Part shown: positions 32,246 through 43,522 of the stretch, piece by piece | Layout: each line of letters begins with the position of its first letter | How positions within the stretch are numbered: position 1 is the first letter of the stretch | Made by a program: the position numbers and the translations under genes | Notes under the pieces: model-generated | Databases searched by the model: none | What the model was told of the DNA's origin: nothing | The model's input: only the letters and a program-made list of their open reading frames with translations | From: Bubalus kerabau | Lineage: Eukaryota; Chordata; Mammalia; Artiodactyla; Bovidae | NCBI RefSeq assembly: GCF_029407905.1 | Contig: NC_073646.1 | Coordinates: 10,310,001-10,374,000, forward strand | Reading direction: 5' to 3' | DNA: 64,000 nucleotides

Positions 32246-32765
32246 CATTTTTCAGATGAATTTATGGTTGCCAGAGGAAGGGATAGTTTGGGATGGACAG
32301 GTACACACTACTACTTTTAAAATGGATCACCATCAAGGACCTACATGTACCACAGGGAACTCTGCTCAATGTTCTGGGCCAGCCTGGATGGGAGGGGAGT
32401 CTGGGGGAGAATGGATACATGTATATGTATGGCTGAGCCCCTTCTCTGTCCACCTGAAACTATCACAGCATTGTTAACCAGCTATACCCCTATACCCCAA
32501 TACAAGGGCTTCCCAGGTGGCACTAATGGTAAAGAACCCGCCTGCCAATGCAGGAGACATAGAGACATGGGTTCGATCCCCTGGGTTGGGAAGATCCCTT
32601 GGAGGAAGGCATGGGAACCCACACCAGTATTCTTGGCTGGAAAATTCCATGGACAGAGAAGCCTGGAGGGTTACAGTCCAGAGGGTCACAAAGAGTCCGA
32701 CACGACTGAAGGGACTTCGCACGCACCCCAATACAAAATAAAAAGTTCAAAAAAACCCCAAGCTT
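32246..32765 (+). mobile_element. L1 3' end split by Bov-tA
   Basis: TTTATGGTTGCCAGAGGAAG, ACCACAGGGAACTCTGCTCA, ACTATCACAGCATTGTTAAC, then after the SINE AAAATAAAAAGTTCAAAAAA. These are L1 3' UTR landmarks. Confidence 0.75.
32506..32725 (+). mobile_element. Bov-tA SINE with target-site duplication
   Basis: GGGCTTCCCAGGTGGCACTA to ACTTCGCACGCA. CCCCAATACAA occurs at 32495-32505 and 32726-32736. Confidence 0.95.
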
Positions 32766-33399
32766 TTTTATTCCCCAGATGCACACACGGAGCCTTGCAG
32801 GTCCATCCAGCTACTGGCAGGATTAGGCTTCTCTCCCAGCTGCCACCTCCGTGGGGCCCTGCAGAGGGAGGAGCATGGAGCACACGTAGTCTGGAGTCCC
32901 ACCTCGCCAGATGGGAGGCTCCGGACTCGGTGTCGACTCTCATGGGCTGTGCCCACCTCTGTGTCCCCCGGATGTGGCCCAGCAGCTCCAGAGGGAGAGG
33001 GAAGCTATTTTCCAGCCCCGCTGCCAAGATCCACCTCTGGTTCCCCTGCCCCGCCCTCAGACGGCAGTGCCAGGACCTGTTCTCCCCTCGCCGCCATTCC
33101 ACCCACCTCCTCTGCCTCTGGAGTCACCTGCCAAGGTGCTAACAGAAGGGGGGACAAGCCAGTGCTGCAGAGCAGACGTCCATGCCCTCAGGAGACTCTC
33201 CTCCGAACCCCCAGACCTGAGCGAGCCCCTTCTCCCACCACCCACATGCCCTGAAGTCTGGCTGGCCGAGAGGAAAGGGGGCGTCCTCAGCCCCTCCTCA
33301 GACCCTCAGCATTTGCTGGGTAGGATGCTGGAGGGGAGGTGGGCAGTGCCCACAGTGGTTGGGCCGCCAAGCACGATTGGCACAGAGTTGGCGGAATGC
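32766..33399. other. Intergenic GC-rich unique DNA
   Basis: Plus-strand frames of 263-265 codons run through here from the SINE side. Their translation is proline-rich with no domain and no splice framing, and one of them begins inside an L1/SINE block. No gene is called. Confidence 0.45.
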
Positions 33400-33620
33400 C
33401 CGGACATCCACTCAGGGGCGTGGGGGTCAGGGCACGGCTCAGGGGGCGGGGCCACACACCGGGCCTCATTTGCATACAACCCTGAGGGGCGGGGCCAGGC
33501 CGCTGGCGTAATTCTTGACGCCATCTCCCCCACCTCCGCTGCGCCCAGGCCCACTGCCCCCGTTACCCCCGGGGGACGCTCTTACGCACCCACCCAGTGT
33601 CTTAATCTCCTCTTTTGCGT
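33400..33620. promoter_or_regulatory. Short CpG-island-like patch with GC boxes
   Basis: Two copies of GGGGCGGGGCC lie near 33442 and 33485, with an octamer ATTTGCAT between them. About 17 CpG were counted by hand in roughly 225 bp, with high GC. It contains GACGCCATCTC, a possible YY1-like site. It could be a promoter or enhancer of an unannotated transcript or of a neighbouring gene. No start site is visible. Confidence 0.35.
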
Positions 33621-33776
33621 AGATTTAAAGCTCCTGGACCAGTTCCTGGAATCCAGGGAGGGTGGATGGGAGGGGAGAAAAGACATCCATTCTCCGAACT
33701 GATGAAAAAGGCTCCTGAGAAGATTTCTGGGAAAAGTTGAAGCCACTGGCGTTTATGAGGAACCAAGATGGGGAGG

Positions 33777-33997
33777 GGGGTTCCCAAGTGGCGCTAGTAA
33801 TAAAGAACTCTCCTGCCAATGCAGGAGACGTAAGAGAGGCGAGTTCCATCCCTGAGTTGGGAAGATCCCCTAGAGAAGGGAATGGCAACCCATTCCAGTA
33901 TTCTTGTCTGGAGAATCCCATGGACAGAGGAGCCTGGCAGGCTATGGTCCATAGGATCGAAGAGTCAGATTCGACTGAAGCAACTGAGCATGCACTC
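33777..33997 (+). mobile_element. Bov-tA SINE
   Basis: GGTTCCCAAGTGGCGCTAGT to GTCAGATTCGACTGAAGCAA. Confidence 0.9.
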
Positions 33998-33999
33998 CG

Positions 34000-34288
34000 G
34001 ATTGGGGAGGTGTAGTGGGACTATACAGGCTTTTTCTGCACCGTTCCTTTCCACGGGTGATCCATGCCTCCTGGGGCCTCAAAAGTTCTCCTTTTGTTCT
34101 GGGTCAGCTTCAGGACCCCAGTCACCAAGCTCACAGCATGATTTGCTAAGTCAGTGTGTGGATCACTGAGTCCTGGGCTGGCCAGGCCTCTGAAGAATCC
34201 CTCCTGGCCTGAAATTCTCTGACTGGTGGGGGTCCTTAACAGATACTGAGAAAGCAGGAGTCCCCCTAACTAACCCAACCAGCAAGGC
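34000..34288. other. Intergenic, no feature recognised
   Basis: Nothing is recognised between the SINE and the next MIR. Confidence 0.4.
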
Positions 34289-34289
34289 A

Positions 34290-34460
34290 CCCCTGCTATG
34301 CGCCAGTCTCTGTGGCCTGCATTTCATAGACATTACTCCAGACAACTGGCTAAGCCCCCACGAATAGAAACTATTATTGTTATTCCCATTTTACAGATGA
34401 GGAAACTGAGGCTTGGGGCAGTTACATGAGTTGTCCATAATCACCCAGAGAATGAACTGC
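34290..34460 (-). mobile_element. MIR-family SINE (antisense)
   Basis: ATTATTGTTATTCCCATTTT, ACAGATGAGGAAACTGAGGC and GAGTTGTCCATAATCACCCA are reverse MIR landmarks. Confidence 0.85.
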
Positions 34461-34662
34461 AGTGCCTGAATATATTTAAAGCTCCTGGAGCAGTTCTTGG
34501 TCTGCTGTGGTTCCCTATCAGGATGGTCCTGCTTTGGAACAGGAGGCTGCACACCCATTGGAAAGGTCAGTTCTCTGACTCACATCCTCCCCTGATGGGT
34601 CTCACTCATCTGAGACTACCAACAGCTGGGGTTGAGCTGTGGGCACTGCAGAGACGCCCTCC

Positions 34663-34664
<2 letters not shown>

Positions 34665-34706
<42 letters not shown>

Positions 34707-34717
34707 CTCTCACACTC
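34665..34717. repeat. (CA)n microsatellite with a CT end
   Basis: About 19 CA units are followed by CTCTCTCTC. The histidine/threonine repeats in overlapping frames come from this run. Confidence 0.97.
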
Positions 34718-35344
34718 TGCCAGGCTCAAACCCACTGGGCTTGTGGCAGAGGAGGGGCTGCTCCAGGAGCCCCTTGGCCACCCTCACCAGGCTGTCCTGG
34801 GCTCTGCCCCCCCTGGGTGCCCACACCCTGGCCTGCCTGCGGAGGAGCGCCAGGAATCCCAAGCGGCATAGTTGGGTGGGGAGGAGGGAAGGACCAGCCA
34901 TCCCTGGGACACAGAAAACTCCTCCCGGGAGCCCATTTGTAGTTACAAGGGACCCGAGAAGGTGTAGCCAGAGGCTCAAAGCCCAGCCCAATATAGAGAC
35001 CAAGAATTTTCTGTGTGTTTTCAAGGGAGGAATTGAAGGACTCCACATAGTTCCTTAGGAATTTTAATCATGTGCCTTGAACCTGCTTCCTTTCCTGCCC
35101 CACCCCCCTCAGCCTATGTGAGGGGACACTTGTCAAGGGTGCCCCAGGAACCACAGAAGCAAACAGCCGGGACTGTGTGTGTTGGTGATGCACTGATATT
35201 TCTGGTCAAGGCAAAAAATGCAGCTGCCTCCCTCCCAGAGCCTAACAGCCTGACGCTGGCTGGGGAAGGGTGAAGGGAGGGGAGCCCCCTGGGGCCAGTG
35301 CCAGTTCATCCTAACTGTACTGCTGTGGGCACCCCGTAACGTGT
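34718..35344. other. Intergenic unique DNA
   Basis: No domain is visible in the overlapping frames and no repeat was recognised. Confidence 0.45.
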
Positions 35345-35580
35345 GGTGGGAAGCCTGGACTCAGCCTGATTGCCTGGGTGTGGATCCTGGCTCCACCATC
35401 TCTGTAAATTTGGATGACTTCCTAAACTGCCCTGTGCCTCAGTTTTGTTATCTGTAAAATGGGGACAGGCACAGCAGTGACTTAAAAGGATGAATGTGGG
35501 ATTACCTGAGATAAGAGGGTAGCAGTGGGCATCTCACAAGCGTTCAAGATGTTATCTTCAATTATTATTATTATTATTGC
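35345..35580 (+). mobile_element. MIR SINE
   Basis: TGGGTGTGGATCCTGGCTCC, CCCTGTGCCTCAGTTTTGTT and ATCTGTAAAATGGGGACAGG, ending in an ATT repeat. Confidence 0.9.
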
Positions 35581-35759
35581 TATTTGTTAGCAGAGAACAG
35601 ATAAATGCTGTCCTACCATGTCAGCTGCTTGGTGAGTAGGGCTCTGGGGTCCTCTGTCCATTAGACTACCCTGAAGTGATTGCCAGTGGCCTTGCCAGAC
35701 CCCTCTTGGACTCCAGGTCCACTTTAAGTAGTAACTTTTCTTTTATTTGGGAGGCTGGG

Positions 35760-35990
35760 GTCAGCAGTTCAGACCCTAAAGTCACATACCTAGACTCATG
35801 TCCTGTCTCAGCCATTTATTCACTGTGTGAGATTCTTAACCTCTCTGGGCCTTGATTTCCACTTCCATAAAATGACAAGGTAAATAGAACCCATGTTCCA
35901 GGGCTTAGTTCCCTCACCAGGAACTGAACCCACACCCCCTACAATGGACGTGCAGAGTCTTAACCACTGGATCATCAGGGAAGTCCCTGT
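35760..35990 (+). mobile_element. MIR SINE followed by an antisense CHR SINE
   Basis: MIR (CAGCCATTTATTCACTGTGT, GGGCCTTGATTTCCACTTCC) lies at 35760-35898. The minus-strand CHR SINE at about 35900-35988 contains TTAGTTCCCTCACCAGGAAC and ends ATCATCAGGGAAGTCCCTG. Confidence 0.85.
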
Positions 35991-36059
35991 AGCTCACTTT
36001 TAAAAACCTCATATGACTCTTCAATGAAACAGAAGTGTTTTCCCCTGGGTTGTTTGACT

Positions 36060-36195
36060 GAAGACTGTGGCTTGAAGTTCTGCGAAGGCAGGTGGAGTCC
36101 CTGCTAGAGCCGCAATGCCCAGCACAGGTGTTGACACATGCCAGGTGTTCCGTGAATATGTCAAATGAAGACGTGAATGAATGAATGAAAGCTTA
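36060..36195 (+). mobile_element. L2 LINE fragment
   Basis: AATGCCCAGCACAGGTGTTG to GAATATGTCAAATGAAGACG then GAATGAATGAATG is the L2 3' end. Confidence 0.6.
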
Positions 36196-36384
36196 CATGG
36201 AGTAACCCAGTGTTCAAGGGTAGCCCTTCTATGTGTCTTACTAATCCACAGTCACCTTCAGTCCCAGACCAGATGGCACAACTCTCAGCCCTTCAGTCAT
36301 CGAGCAAAGACAGGCTCGGTGTACCCTCTTAGCTCTCCCTAACCTGAGGGGAAAAGTGGGTTCTGCAACAGGCCTGGGAGTTCT

Positions 36385-36535
36385 GAAGAGGACAGAGCAC
36401 CGGCTCCAGCTCTAACTGGCTGTGTGACTATGAGCAAATCACTGTGCCTCTCTGGGCTTTCTCTTCTGAAAAATAAGGGCTTGAAAGTATCACCTCCTGA
36501 GGCCCTCGTGAGCCCTATCTATTCCTTTATCCATC
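36385..36535 (+). mobile_element. MIR SINE
   Basis: GAGCACCGGCTCCAGCTCTA, ACTGGCTGTGTGACTATGAG and CTTCTGAAAAATAAGGGCTT. Confidence 0.88.
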
Positions 36536-38004
36536 ACTCAAGAAACATCTGGTGATTCTAAAGGTTAAAACCAAAACAGAGGGTCACCTCTGAATCATTC
36601 TTGTTAACCACAAAATGAAAAAACCCCAGGACCTTTGCATTCCTAGAGCATTGCTTTTGAGGTTTTACTGTACTTTTCCTGGCTTCGGTTTTGCTGAATT
36701 TGTGAAATGAAATTGGGAAAGAGAATACAACAGCATTCAAATTAGTGAGTATCCTGGCCCCCAACAGCTCCAGCCTTGATATCTCAGACCCTATGTCCCT
36801 TCTTTTATTTTTTTGTAATTTAAATTTTCTTTTTTTGTTTTTTACCCCTTCTTTTGAAGCACCCCTATTGGGAAGTAGATAGATAGCAAGGTCAGAGAGT
36901 GACTTTTGGTGTCAAACATGATAATAAATTCTGAAAAATTCACCCAGGAAGAAACCTGGGGGCATAGGAAATCAACCAGACAGAAGACAAGCAACCTGGT
37001 CCCCACTGCATATCTGCCTTGTCTGTATCATGCGACCCCACTTGAAGTGTGACCCTCTTCTCCTCTCCAGCCCCTGGGCCTCAATTTTCTGGATCAGAGG
37101 ATCTTTCAGGAGCCTCAGCAAAGCAAAACACCAAAATCAGCTGCCTAAAGGGTCAGCGAGCGAGCTGTGTGAGTGAAGCAGGACTGGTGTGCGACAAGAG
37201 GGAATGGTGGGGACTGTGGTAGAATGAAGGCTGCAAGCTCAGTATATCAGCTTCAGGGAGAGTGTGCAGACAGGGTAGCCAGATAATCCCCTCTTTAATA
37301 CAAGCCAAATGTGTGTGTGCACATGTGTGTGTGTGTAGAATGTATTATTTAGTCATTGGCAATTAATTCAATACATTTTTGAAAGCTTCCTGATCATTGA
37401 GACTCGGGTCCATGCCCATCAGCCTTCCATCTTCAACCCTGTCTCTCTTCTGTGGCTTCTCACTTTGTCCCTGAAGCTTGCTGGATCTCTGCACCACAGG
37501 TCTGGTCTCAGAAATGCTAAAATGCTGGGTAAGGCCATGGAGACACGAAAGACTACAAGTGTGAGCCCATACACACGCACACACACACACACACTGCTTA
37601 GGGAGTGGTCTGTTCCTTGGAACCAGCTGGACAGCATCCCCCTGAACCCACTGGAAAGCAAGTGAACTGAGAGATCCTCCAGCTTCTCCCAGTTTGCTCC
37701 CAGGCCTGGCAGGGAGCCAGCTCTTGGTCGTGTCTCTGGGATTTCCTGCCTGGGCTGCAGCAGGGAAGACACCCAGGGAGGCTGTGGTCACTGTGCCAGC
37801 CTCTGAGAGCCACAGTGGGAAACACCTCACGGATCCCTAAGCTGTAAAAGCAGATAGGAGACTTACCTTCCCACAGCAAAATGCAACTACATCCTTTTTC
37901 TTCTAAAATTCAGAAGTCATCCCTTCTGTCCAAAATGAATCTACATGCATTTTTATGTACTTGTTTGGTTATTTACAATTCACCCAATCAAGTACTGCAC
38001 GTGC
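36536..38004. other. Intergenic spacer with small GT/CA runs
   Basis: A GT-rich run lies near 37309-37338 and a CA run near 37568-37594. The overlapping frames at 37363-37879 include the CA run and have no domain. No gene or interspersed repeat is called. Confidence 0.5.
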
Positions 38005-38005
38005 A

Positions 38006-38293
38006 TGCGTGCTCAGTTGTGGCCGACTCTGTGCGACCCAGGGAACTCTTGTGTCTCCTGCATTGGTAGGCAGATTCTTCACCACTGTGTAAAAGAACCC
38101 GCCTGCCCAGGTGGCGCAGTGGTAAAGAATCTGCCTGCCAATGCAGGAGATGCTGGGTTGGGAAGATCCCCTGGAATAGGAAATGGCTATCCACTCCAGT
38201 ATTCTTGCCTGTGAAATTCCATGAACAGGGGAGCCTGGTGGGCTGCAGTCCATGTGGTCGCAGAGAGTCAGACATGACTGAGTGACTGAGCAT
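38006..38293. mobile_element. Two Bov-tA SINEs in inverted orientation
   Basis: A deleted minus-strand copy (38006-38092) is followed by a plus-strand copy (38100-38293). Their heads face each other with almost no spacer. Confidence 0.9.
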
Positions 38294-38494
38294 GCAAATA
38301 CAATAAACTATTTATGGAACACCCACTTTTACAGCAACTGGGGTGCCCAGCTGACTAAAAGCTCAGGGTGTCCCCAGTTCTCTCCACTTTGCTTTCTGAC
38401 CCCGTTGCTCTGCCAAAACACCTTTTCTCACAGTTCATCCAAAGACCCCTGGGCACTAAACCCAATAATCTTTTTATTTTCTTATTAAAAAAAA

Positions 38495-40315
38495 TTCCTA
38501 ATGATGAGCACATCCAGTATCATTAGGGAAATGCAAATCAAACAAATCTCACAGATACCATCTCACACCCACTAGGATGGCTAGTATCAAAAAAAAAAAA
38601 AAAAAACAACCCAGAAAATAAGTTTTGACAAGGATAGTCCCACCAGCCCTTGTTAGTGGGACTAGTATGGTGGCTCTTCAAAAAATTAAAAATAGAATTG
38701 TGTTATCTAACAATTCCTATTCTGAGTATATACTCAAAATAATTGAAAGTAGGGTCTCAAAGAGATATTTGTATATCTGTGTTCATTGAAGCATTATTCA
38801 TAATAGCTAAAACATGGAAGCAAACCAAGGGTCCATTGATAGGTGAATGGATAAGCAAAATTCAGTACAAGGGAATATTGTTTAGATTTAAAAATAGAAG
38901 AAGTTTTGCAATTTACTACAACCTGGGTGAACCTTGAGGATATTATGCTAAGTGAAATAAGCCAGTCACAAAAAGACAAATACTGTGTAGTTCCACTTAT
39001 ATATAAGGGGTACTTAGAGTAGTCAAAATCATAGAGACAGAAGTAGAATGGGTTGGCAAGGGGGAATAGGGGAAGTTACTGTTTAATGGATACAGACTTA
39101 GTTTTATAAGATGAAAAGAATTATGGAGATGGATGGTGGTGATAGCTCAGTTCAGTTCAGTTCAGTCGCTCAGCTGTGTCCGACTCTTTGCGACCCCATG
39201 GACTCTGCAGCACGCCAGGCCTCCTTGTCCATCACCAACTCCCAGACTTTACTCAAACTCATGTCCATTGAGTCAGTGATGCCATCCATCCATCTCATCC
39301 TCTGTCATCCCCTTCTCCTCCCACCTTCAGTCTTTCCCAGTATCAGGGTCTTTCCCAGTGAGTCAGTTCTTCGCATCAGGTAGCCAAAGTATTGGAGTTT
39401 CAGCTTCAGCATCAGTCCTTCCAATGAGTATTCAGGACTGGTTTCCTTTAGAATGGCCTGGCTGGATCTCCTTGCAGTCCAAGGGACTCTCAAAGAGTCT
39501 TCTCCAACACCACAGTTCAAAAGCATCAATTCTTTGGTGCTCAGCTTTCTTTATAGTCCAACTCTCACATCCATACATGACTACTGGAAAAACCATAGTT
39601 TTGACTAGATGGACCTTTGTTGGCAAAGTAATGTCTCTGCTTTTTAATATGCTGCCTAGGTTGGTCATAACTTTTCTTCCAAGGAGCAAGAGTCTTTTAA
39701 TTTCATGACTGCAGTCACCATCTGCAGTGATTTGGGAGCCCCAAAACATAAAATCTACCACTGTTTCCATTGTTTCCCCATCTATTTACCATGAAGTGAT
39801 GGAACCAGATGTCATGATCTTAGTTTTCTGAATGTTGAGTTTTAAGCCAACTTTTTCATTCTCCTCTTTCATCAAGAGGCTCTTTAGTTCTTCTTCACTT
39901 TCTGCCATAAGGGTGGTGTCATCTGCATATCTGAGGTTACTGATATTTCTCCTGGCAATCTTGATTCCAGCTTTTGCTTCCTCCAGCCCAGCGTTTCTCA
40001 TGATGTACTCTGCATATAAGTTAAATAAGCAGGGTGACAATATACAGCCTTGATGTACTCCTTTTCCTATTTGGAACCAGTCTGTAGTTCTATATCCAGT
40101 TCTAACTGTTGCTTCTTGACCTACATACAGATTTCTCAGGAGGCAGGTCAGGTGGTCTGGTATTCCCATCTCTTTAAGAATTTTCCACACAGTATTATGA
40201 ATGTTATTTGTTACCAATGAATTGTACACCTATTTTTAGGTTATTTTTAGTTTAAGATAAATTTTACATCATGTGGATTTTATCATAAGAAAAATTGAAA
40301 AAAATCCTAATAGCT
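38495..40315 (+). mobile_element. L1 ORF2 3' part and 3' UTR, split by BovB
   Basis: GAAATGCAAATCAAACAAAT, CACTAGGATGGCTAGTATCA, GCATTATTCATAATAGCTAA, AAGTGAAATAAGCCAGTCAC, then after BovB AATGAATTGTACACCTATTT. This is an older L1 in sense orientation. Confidence 0.88.
39146..40190 (-). mobile_element. BovB LINE inserted in L1
   Basis: The reverse-strand copy starts with a TCAGT repeat tail. The minus frames 39770-39432 and 40229-39786 encode the reverse transcriptase C-terminal half. They include SNLRYADDTTLMAESEEELK and DWFQIGKGVHQGCILSP. Frameshifts separate them, so it is inactive. The 40229 frame's first codons lie in L1. Confidence 0.93.
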
Positions 40316-41239
40316 CACCAAGCACCCAGACTTTGGGTTTCTAAATACCATTCTCCAGTAAAAGGAAACAGGGTTCCTTGGAGAAATGGCTGATTCTGGG
40401 ACTGGAGCAGAAAAATTCAAAATGAGCCTGGAGCATCTTATAGGGCCAGAAAGTAAGGAAGTTCTCAAAAAACAAAAGGACGGGGGCTGTCAAAGGGACA
40501 TAGGAACCACAGGACAGTTCTTAGGATCCAACCCAAAGAACTCCCAGTGCCAAAAGCTGGAAGAATTTGAGCAACACAATAAATAATGTAGTACTGGATT
40601 ATAGCCCAGAGTGTAAAATATATATCCATGAGTAATATTGACATAAATAAATGATAGACTAAATAATGGTGAAGATACTTTTCTTAGAGAAGAATTACAA
40701 ATAATACATGTACATACATATACCTTCTCCCAGAGATGGAGCTTAATCCCACCCCACCTTGGGTGTAAGCTGGACTTAATGACACACTTTTAAAGAGTGG
40801 AGTATGGAAAGGATGAGCAGTAACGGCCATAGAGGAGAAGTTTGGCAGATGCCCCCTTAACTGCATGACCAGTTTAACCTCTACAGGGATGTCACGCAGA
40901 TGTCATGAATGCCTTCACAGGAAGGAATGAGAAAGACACTGCATCCCTGGTTTTCCCTGCCACATCTGTAACCCCAGACTAATCACGAGAAAAGCATCAG
41001 ACAAACCCACGTTCAGGGACATTTAACAAATACCTTCAAATACCAACAAATAGAAGGACTCTTCAAAACTGTCAAGATCATGAAAAACAAGGAAAGATGG
41101 AGAAATGGCCATCAACAGAAGAGAGCTGATAATGAAGTACAGTGTAATATACCCTGGATTGCATCTTAGAACAGATAAAGGTAAACAGGAAAAACAAATT
41201 CTGGAGTTTAGTTAATAGTAATGCACTAATGTTACTTCT

Positions 41240-43194
41240 CCTGTACATTGTACAGGAGACAGGGATCAAGACCATTCCCATAGAAAAGAAATGCAGGAAA
41301 GCAAAATGGCTGTCTGGGGAGGCCTTACAAATAGCTGTGAAAAGAAGAGAAGCGAAAAGCAAAGGAGAAAAGGAAAGATATAAACATCTGAATGCAGAGT
41401 TCCAAAGAATAGCAAGAAGAGATAAGAAAGCCTTCTTCAGCGATCAATGCAAAGAAATAGAGGAAAACAATAGAATGGGAAAGACTAGGGATCTCTTCAA
41501 GAAAATCAGAGATACCAAAGGAATATTTCATGCAAAGATGGGCTGGATAAAGGACAGAAATGGCATGGACCTAACAGAAGCAGAAGATATTAAGAAGAGA
41601 TGGCAAGAATACACAGAAGAACTGTACAAAAAAGATCTTCATGACCCAGATAATCACAATGGTGTGATCACTGACCTAGAGCCAGACATCCTGGAATGTG
41701 AAGTCAAGTGGGCCTTAGAAAGCATCACTACGAACAAAGCTAGTGGAGGTGATGGAATTCCAGTGGAGCTACTCCAAATCCTGAAAGATGATGCTGTGAA
41801 AGTGCTGCACTCAATATGCCAGCACATTTGGAAAACTCAGCAGTGGCCACAGGACTGGAAAAGGTCAGTTTTCATTCCAATCCCAAAGAAAGGCAATGCC
41901 AAAGAATGCTCAAACTACTGCGCAATTGCACTCATCTCACATGCTAGTAAAGTAATGCTCAAAATTCTCCAAGCCAGGCTTCAGCAATATGTGAACCGTG
42001 AACTTCCTGATGTTCAAACTGGTTTTATAAAAGGCAGAGGAACCAGACATCAAATTGCCAACATCCGCTGGATCATGGAAAAAGCAAGAGAGTTCCAGAA
42101 AAACATCTATTTCTGCTTTATTGACTATGCCAAAGCCTTTGACTGTGGGCATCACAATAAACTGTGGAAAATTCTGAAAGAGATGGGAATACCAGACCAC
42201 CTGATCTGCCTTTTGAGAAATTTGTATGCAGGTCAGGAAGCAACAGCTAGAACTGGACATGGAACAACAGACTGGTTCCAAATAAGAAAAGGAGTTCATC
42301 AAGGCTGTATAGTCACCCTGTTTATTTAACTTATATGCAGAGTACATCATGAGAAACGCTGGACTGGAAGAAACACGAGCTGGAATCAAGATTGCCGGGA
42401 GAAATATCAATAACCTCAGATATGCAGATGACACCACCCTTATGGCAGAAAGTGAAGAGGAACTCAAAAGCCTCTTGATGAAAGTGAAAGTGGAGAGTGA
42501 AAAAGTTGGCTTAAAGCTCAACATTCAGAAAACAAAGATCATGGCATCCGGTCCCATCACTTCATGGGAAATAGATGGGGAAACAGTGGAAACAGTATCA
42601 GACTTTATTTTTCTGGGCTCCAAAATCACTACAGATGGTGACTGCAGCCATGAAATTAAAAGACGCTTACTCCTTGGAAGGAAGGTTATGACCAACCTAG
42701 ATAGCATATTCAAAAGCAGAGACATTACTTTGCCAACAAAGGTCCATCTAGTCAAGGCTATGGTTTTTCCAGTAGTCATGTATGGATGTGAGAGTTGGAC
42801 TGTGAAGAAGGCTGAGCGCCGAAGAATTGATGCTTTTGAACTGTGGTGTTGGAGAAGACTCTTGAGAGTCCCTTGCACTGTGAGGAGATCCAACCAGTCC
42901 ATTCTGAAGGAGATCAGCCCTGGGATTTCTTTGGAGGGAATGATGCTAAAGCTGAAACTCCAGTACTTTGGCTACCTCATGCGAAGAGTTGACTCATTGG
43001 AAAAGACTCTGATGCTGGGAGGGATTGGGGGCAGGAGGAGAAGGGGACGACAGAGGATGAGATGGCTGGATGGCATCACTGACTCGATGGACGTGAGTCT
43101 GGGTGAACTCCGGGAGTTGGTGATGGACAGGGAGGCCTGGCGTGCTGCGATTCATGGGGTCGCAAAGAGTCGGACACAACTGAGCGACTGATCT
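41240..43194 (+). pseudogene. BovB reverse transcriptase relic
   Basis: Two frames cover the reverse transcriptase domain and C-terminus of the BovB (RTE clade) polyprotein. The first (to 42329) carries a palm motif A, FIDYAKAFD, at 42117-42143. The second (42349-43191) carries the YADD catalytic motif at 42421-42432 and the C-terminal region with RIDAFELWCWRRLLRV. Compared with the copy at 50820 (TGTATATTTTCACCC), the segment TGTATAGTCACCC near 42306-42318 lacks two or three bases. The second frame is therefore out of register with the first. With no endonuclease domain and a frameshift, it cannot make an active protein. Confidence 0.9.
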
Positions 43195-43205
43195 GATCTG
43201 ATCTG
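41240..43205 (+). mobile_element. BovB LINE, 1966 bp, 5' truncated, with target-site duplication
   Basis: AATGTTACTTCT is at 41228-41239 and again at 43206-43217. The 3' tail is a GATCT repeat (CTGATCTGATCTGATCTG), not the usual ACTGA repeat. It is among the longest BovB copies here. The endonuclease region is missing. The target is an older L1-like repeat. Confidence 0.95.
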
Positions 43206-43522
43206 AATGTTACTTCTTAGTTTTAACAAATGAACCATAACAAACAGTTCCAACAGTTATTAGGGGGCGAAGGATGAAGGGTACACGGAAATTCTCCACC
43301 TTGTCTTTGAGACTTTTCTAAGAACCTAAACATATTGCACAATTTAAAAGTCTATTTTAAAAAGCATTTCTTCCTGATTGAAGAGGAACACATGTTCACT
43401 GTAGATGATTAAAATATAAACAAATAAGAAACCAGCAGTTACTTACTGCTGATTTTGTTAACATTCAAGTGTATTTCAATGCCATCTTATTCTGCAATTT
43501 TTTTTTTTACTTGAACTATAGT

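Larger units (their letters stand above)
40316..43345 (+). mobile_element. Old L1-like 3' region hosting a BovB
   Basis: AAACTGTCAAGATCATGAAA, AACAAGGAAAGATGGAGAAA and TACCCTGGATTGCATCTTAG, then after the BovB AACAGTTCCAACAGTTATTA and GAAATTCTCCACCTTGTC, recall an L1M 3' UTR. Assignment of the outer parts is tentative. Confidence 0.45.

Noticed and set aside
32911..33702. 263-codon plus-strand frame
   Set aside because: High GC makes long frames common. The translation has no domain, and it spans a CpG patch and a SINE-proximal region without splice signals.
42349..43191. An active BovB reverse transcriptase
   Set aside because: The upstream frame is shifted, the endonuclease domain is missing, and the copy at 50860 has HADD in place of YADD.
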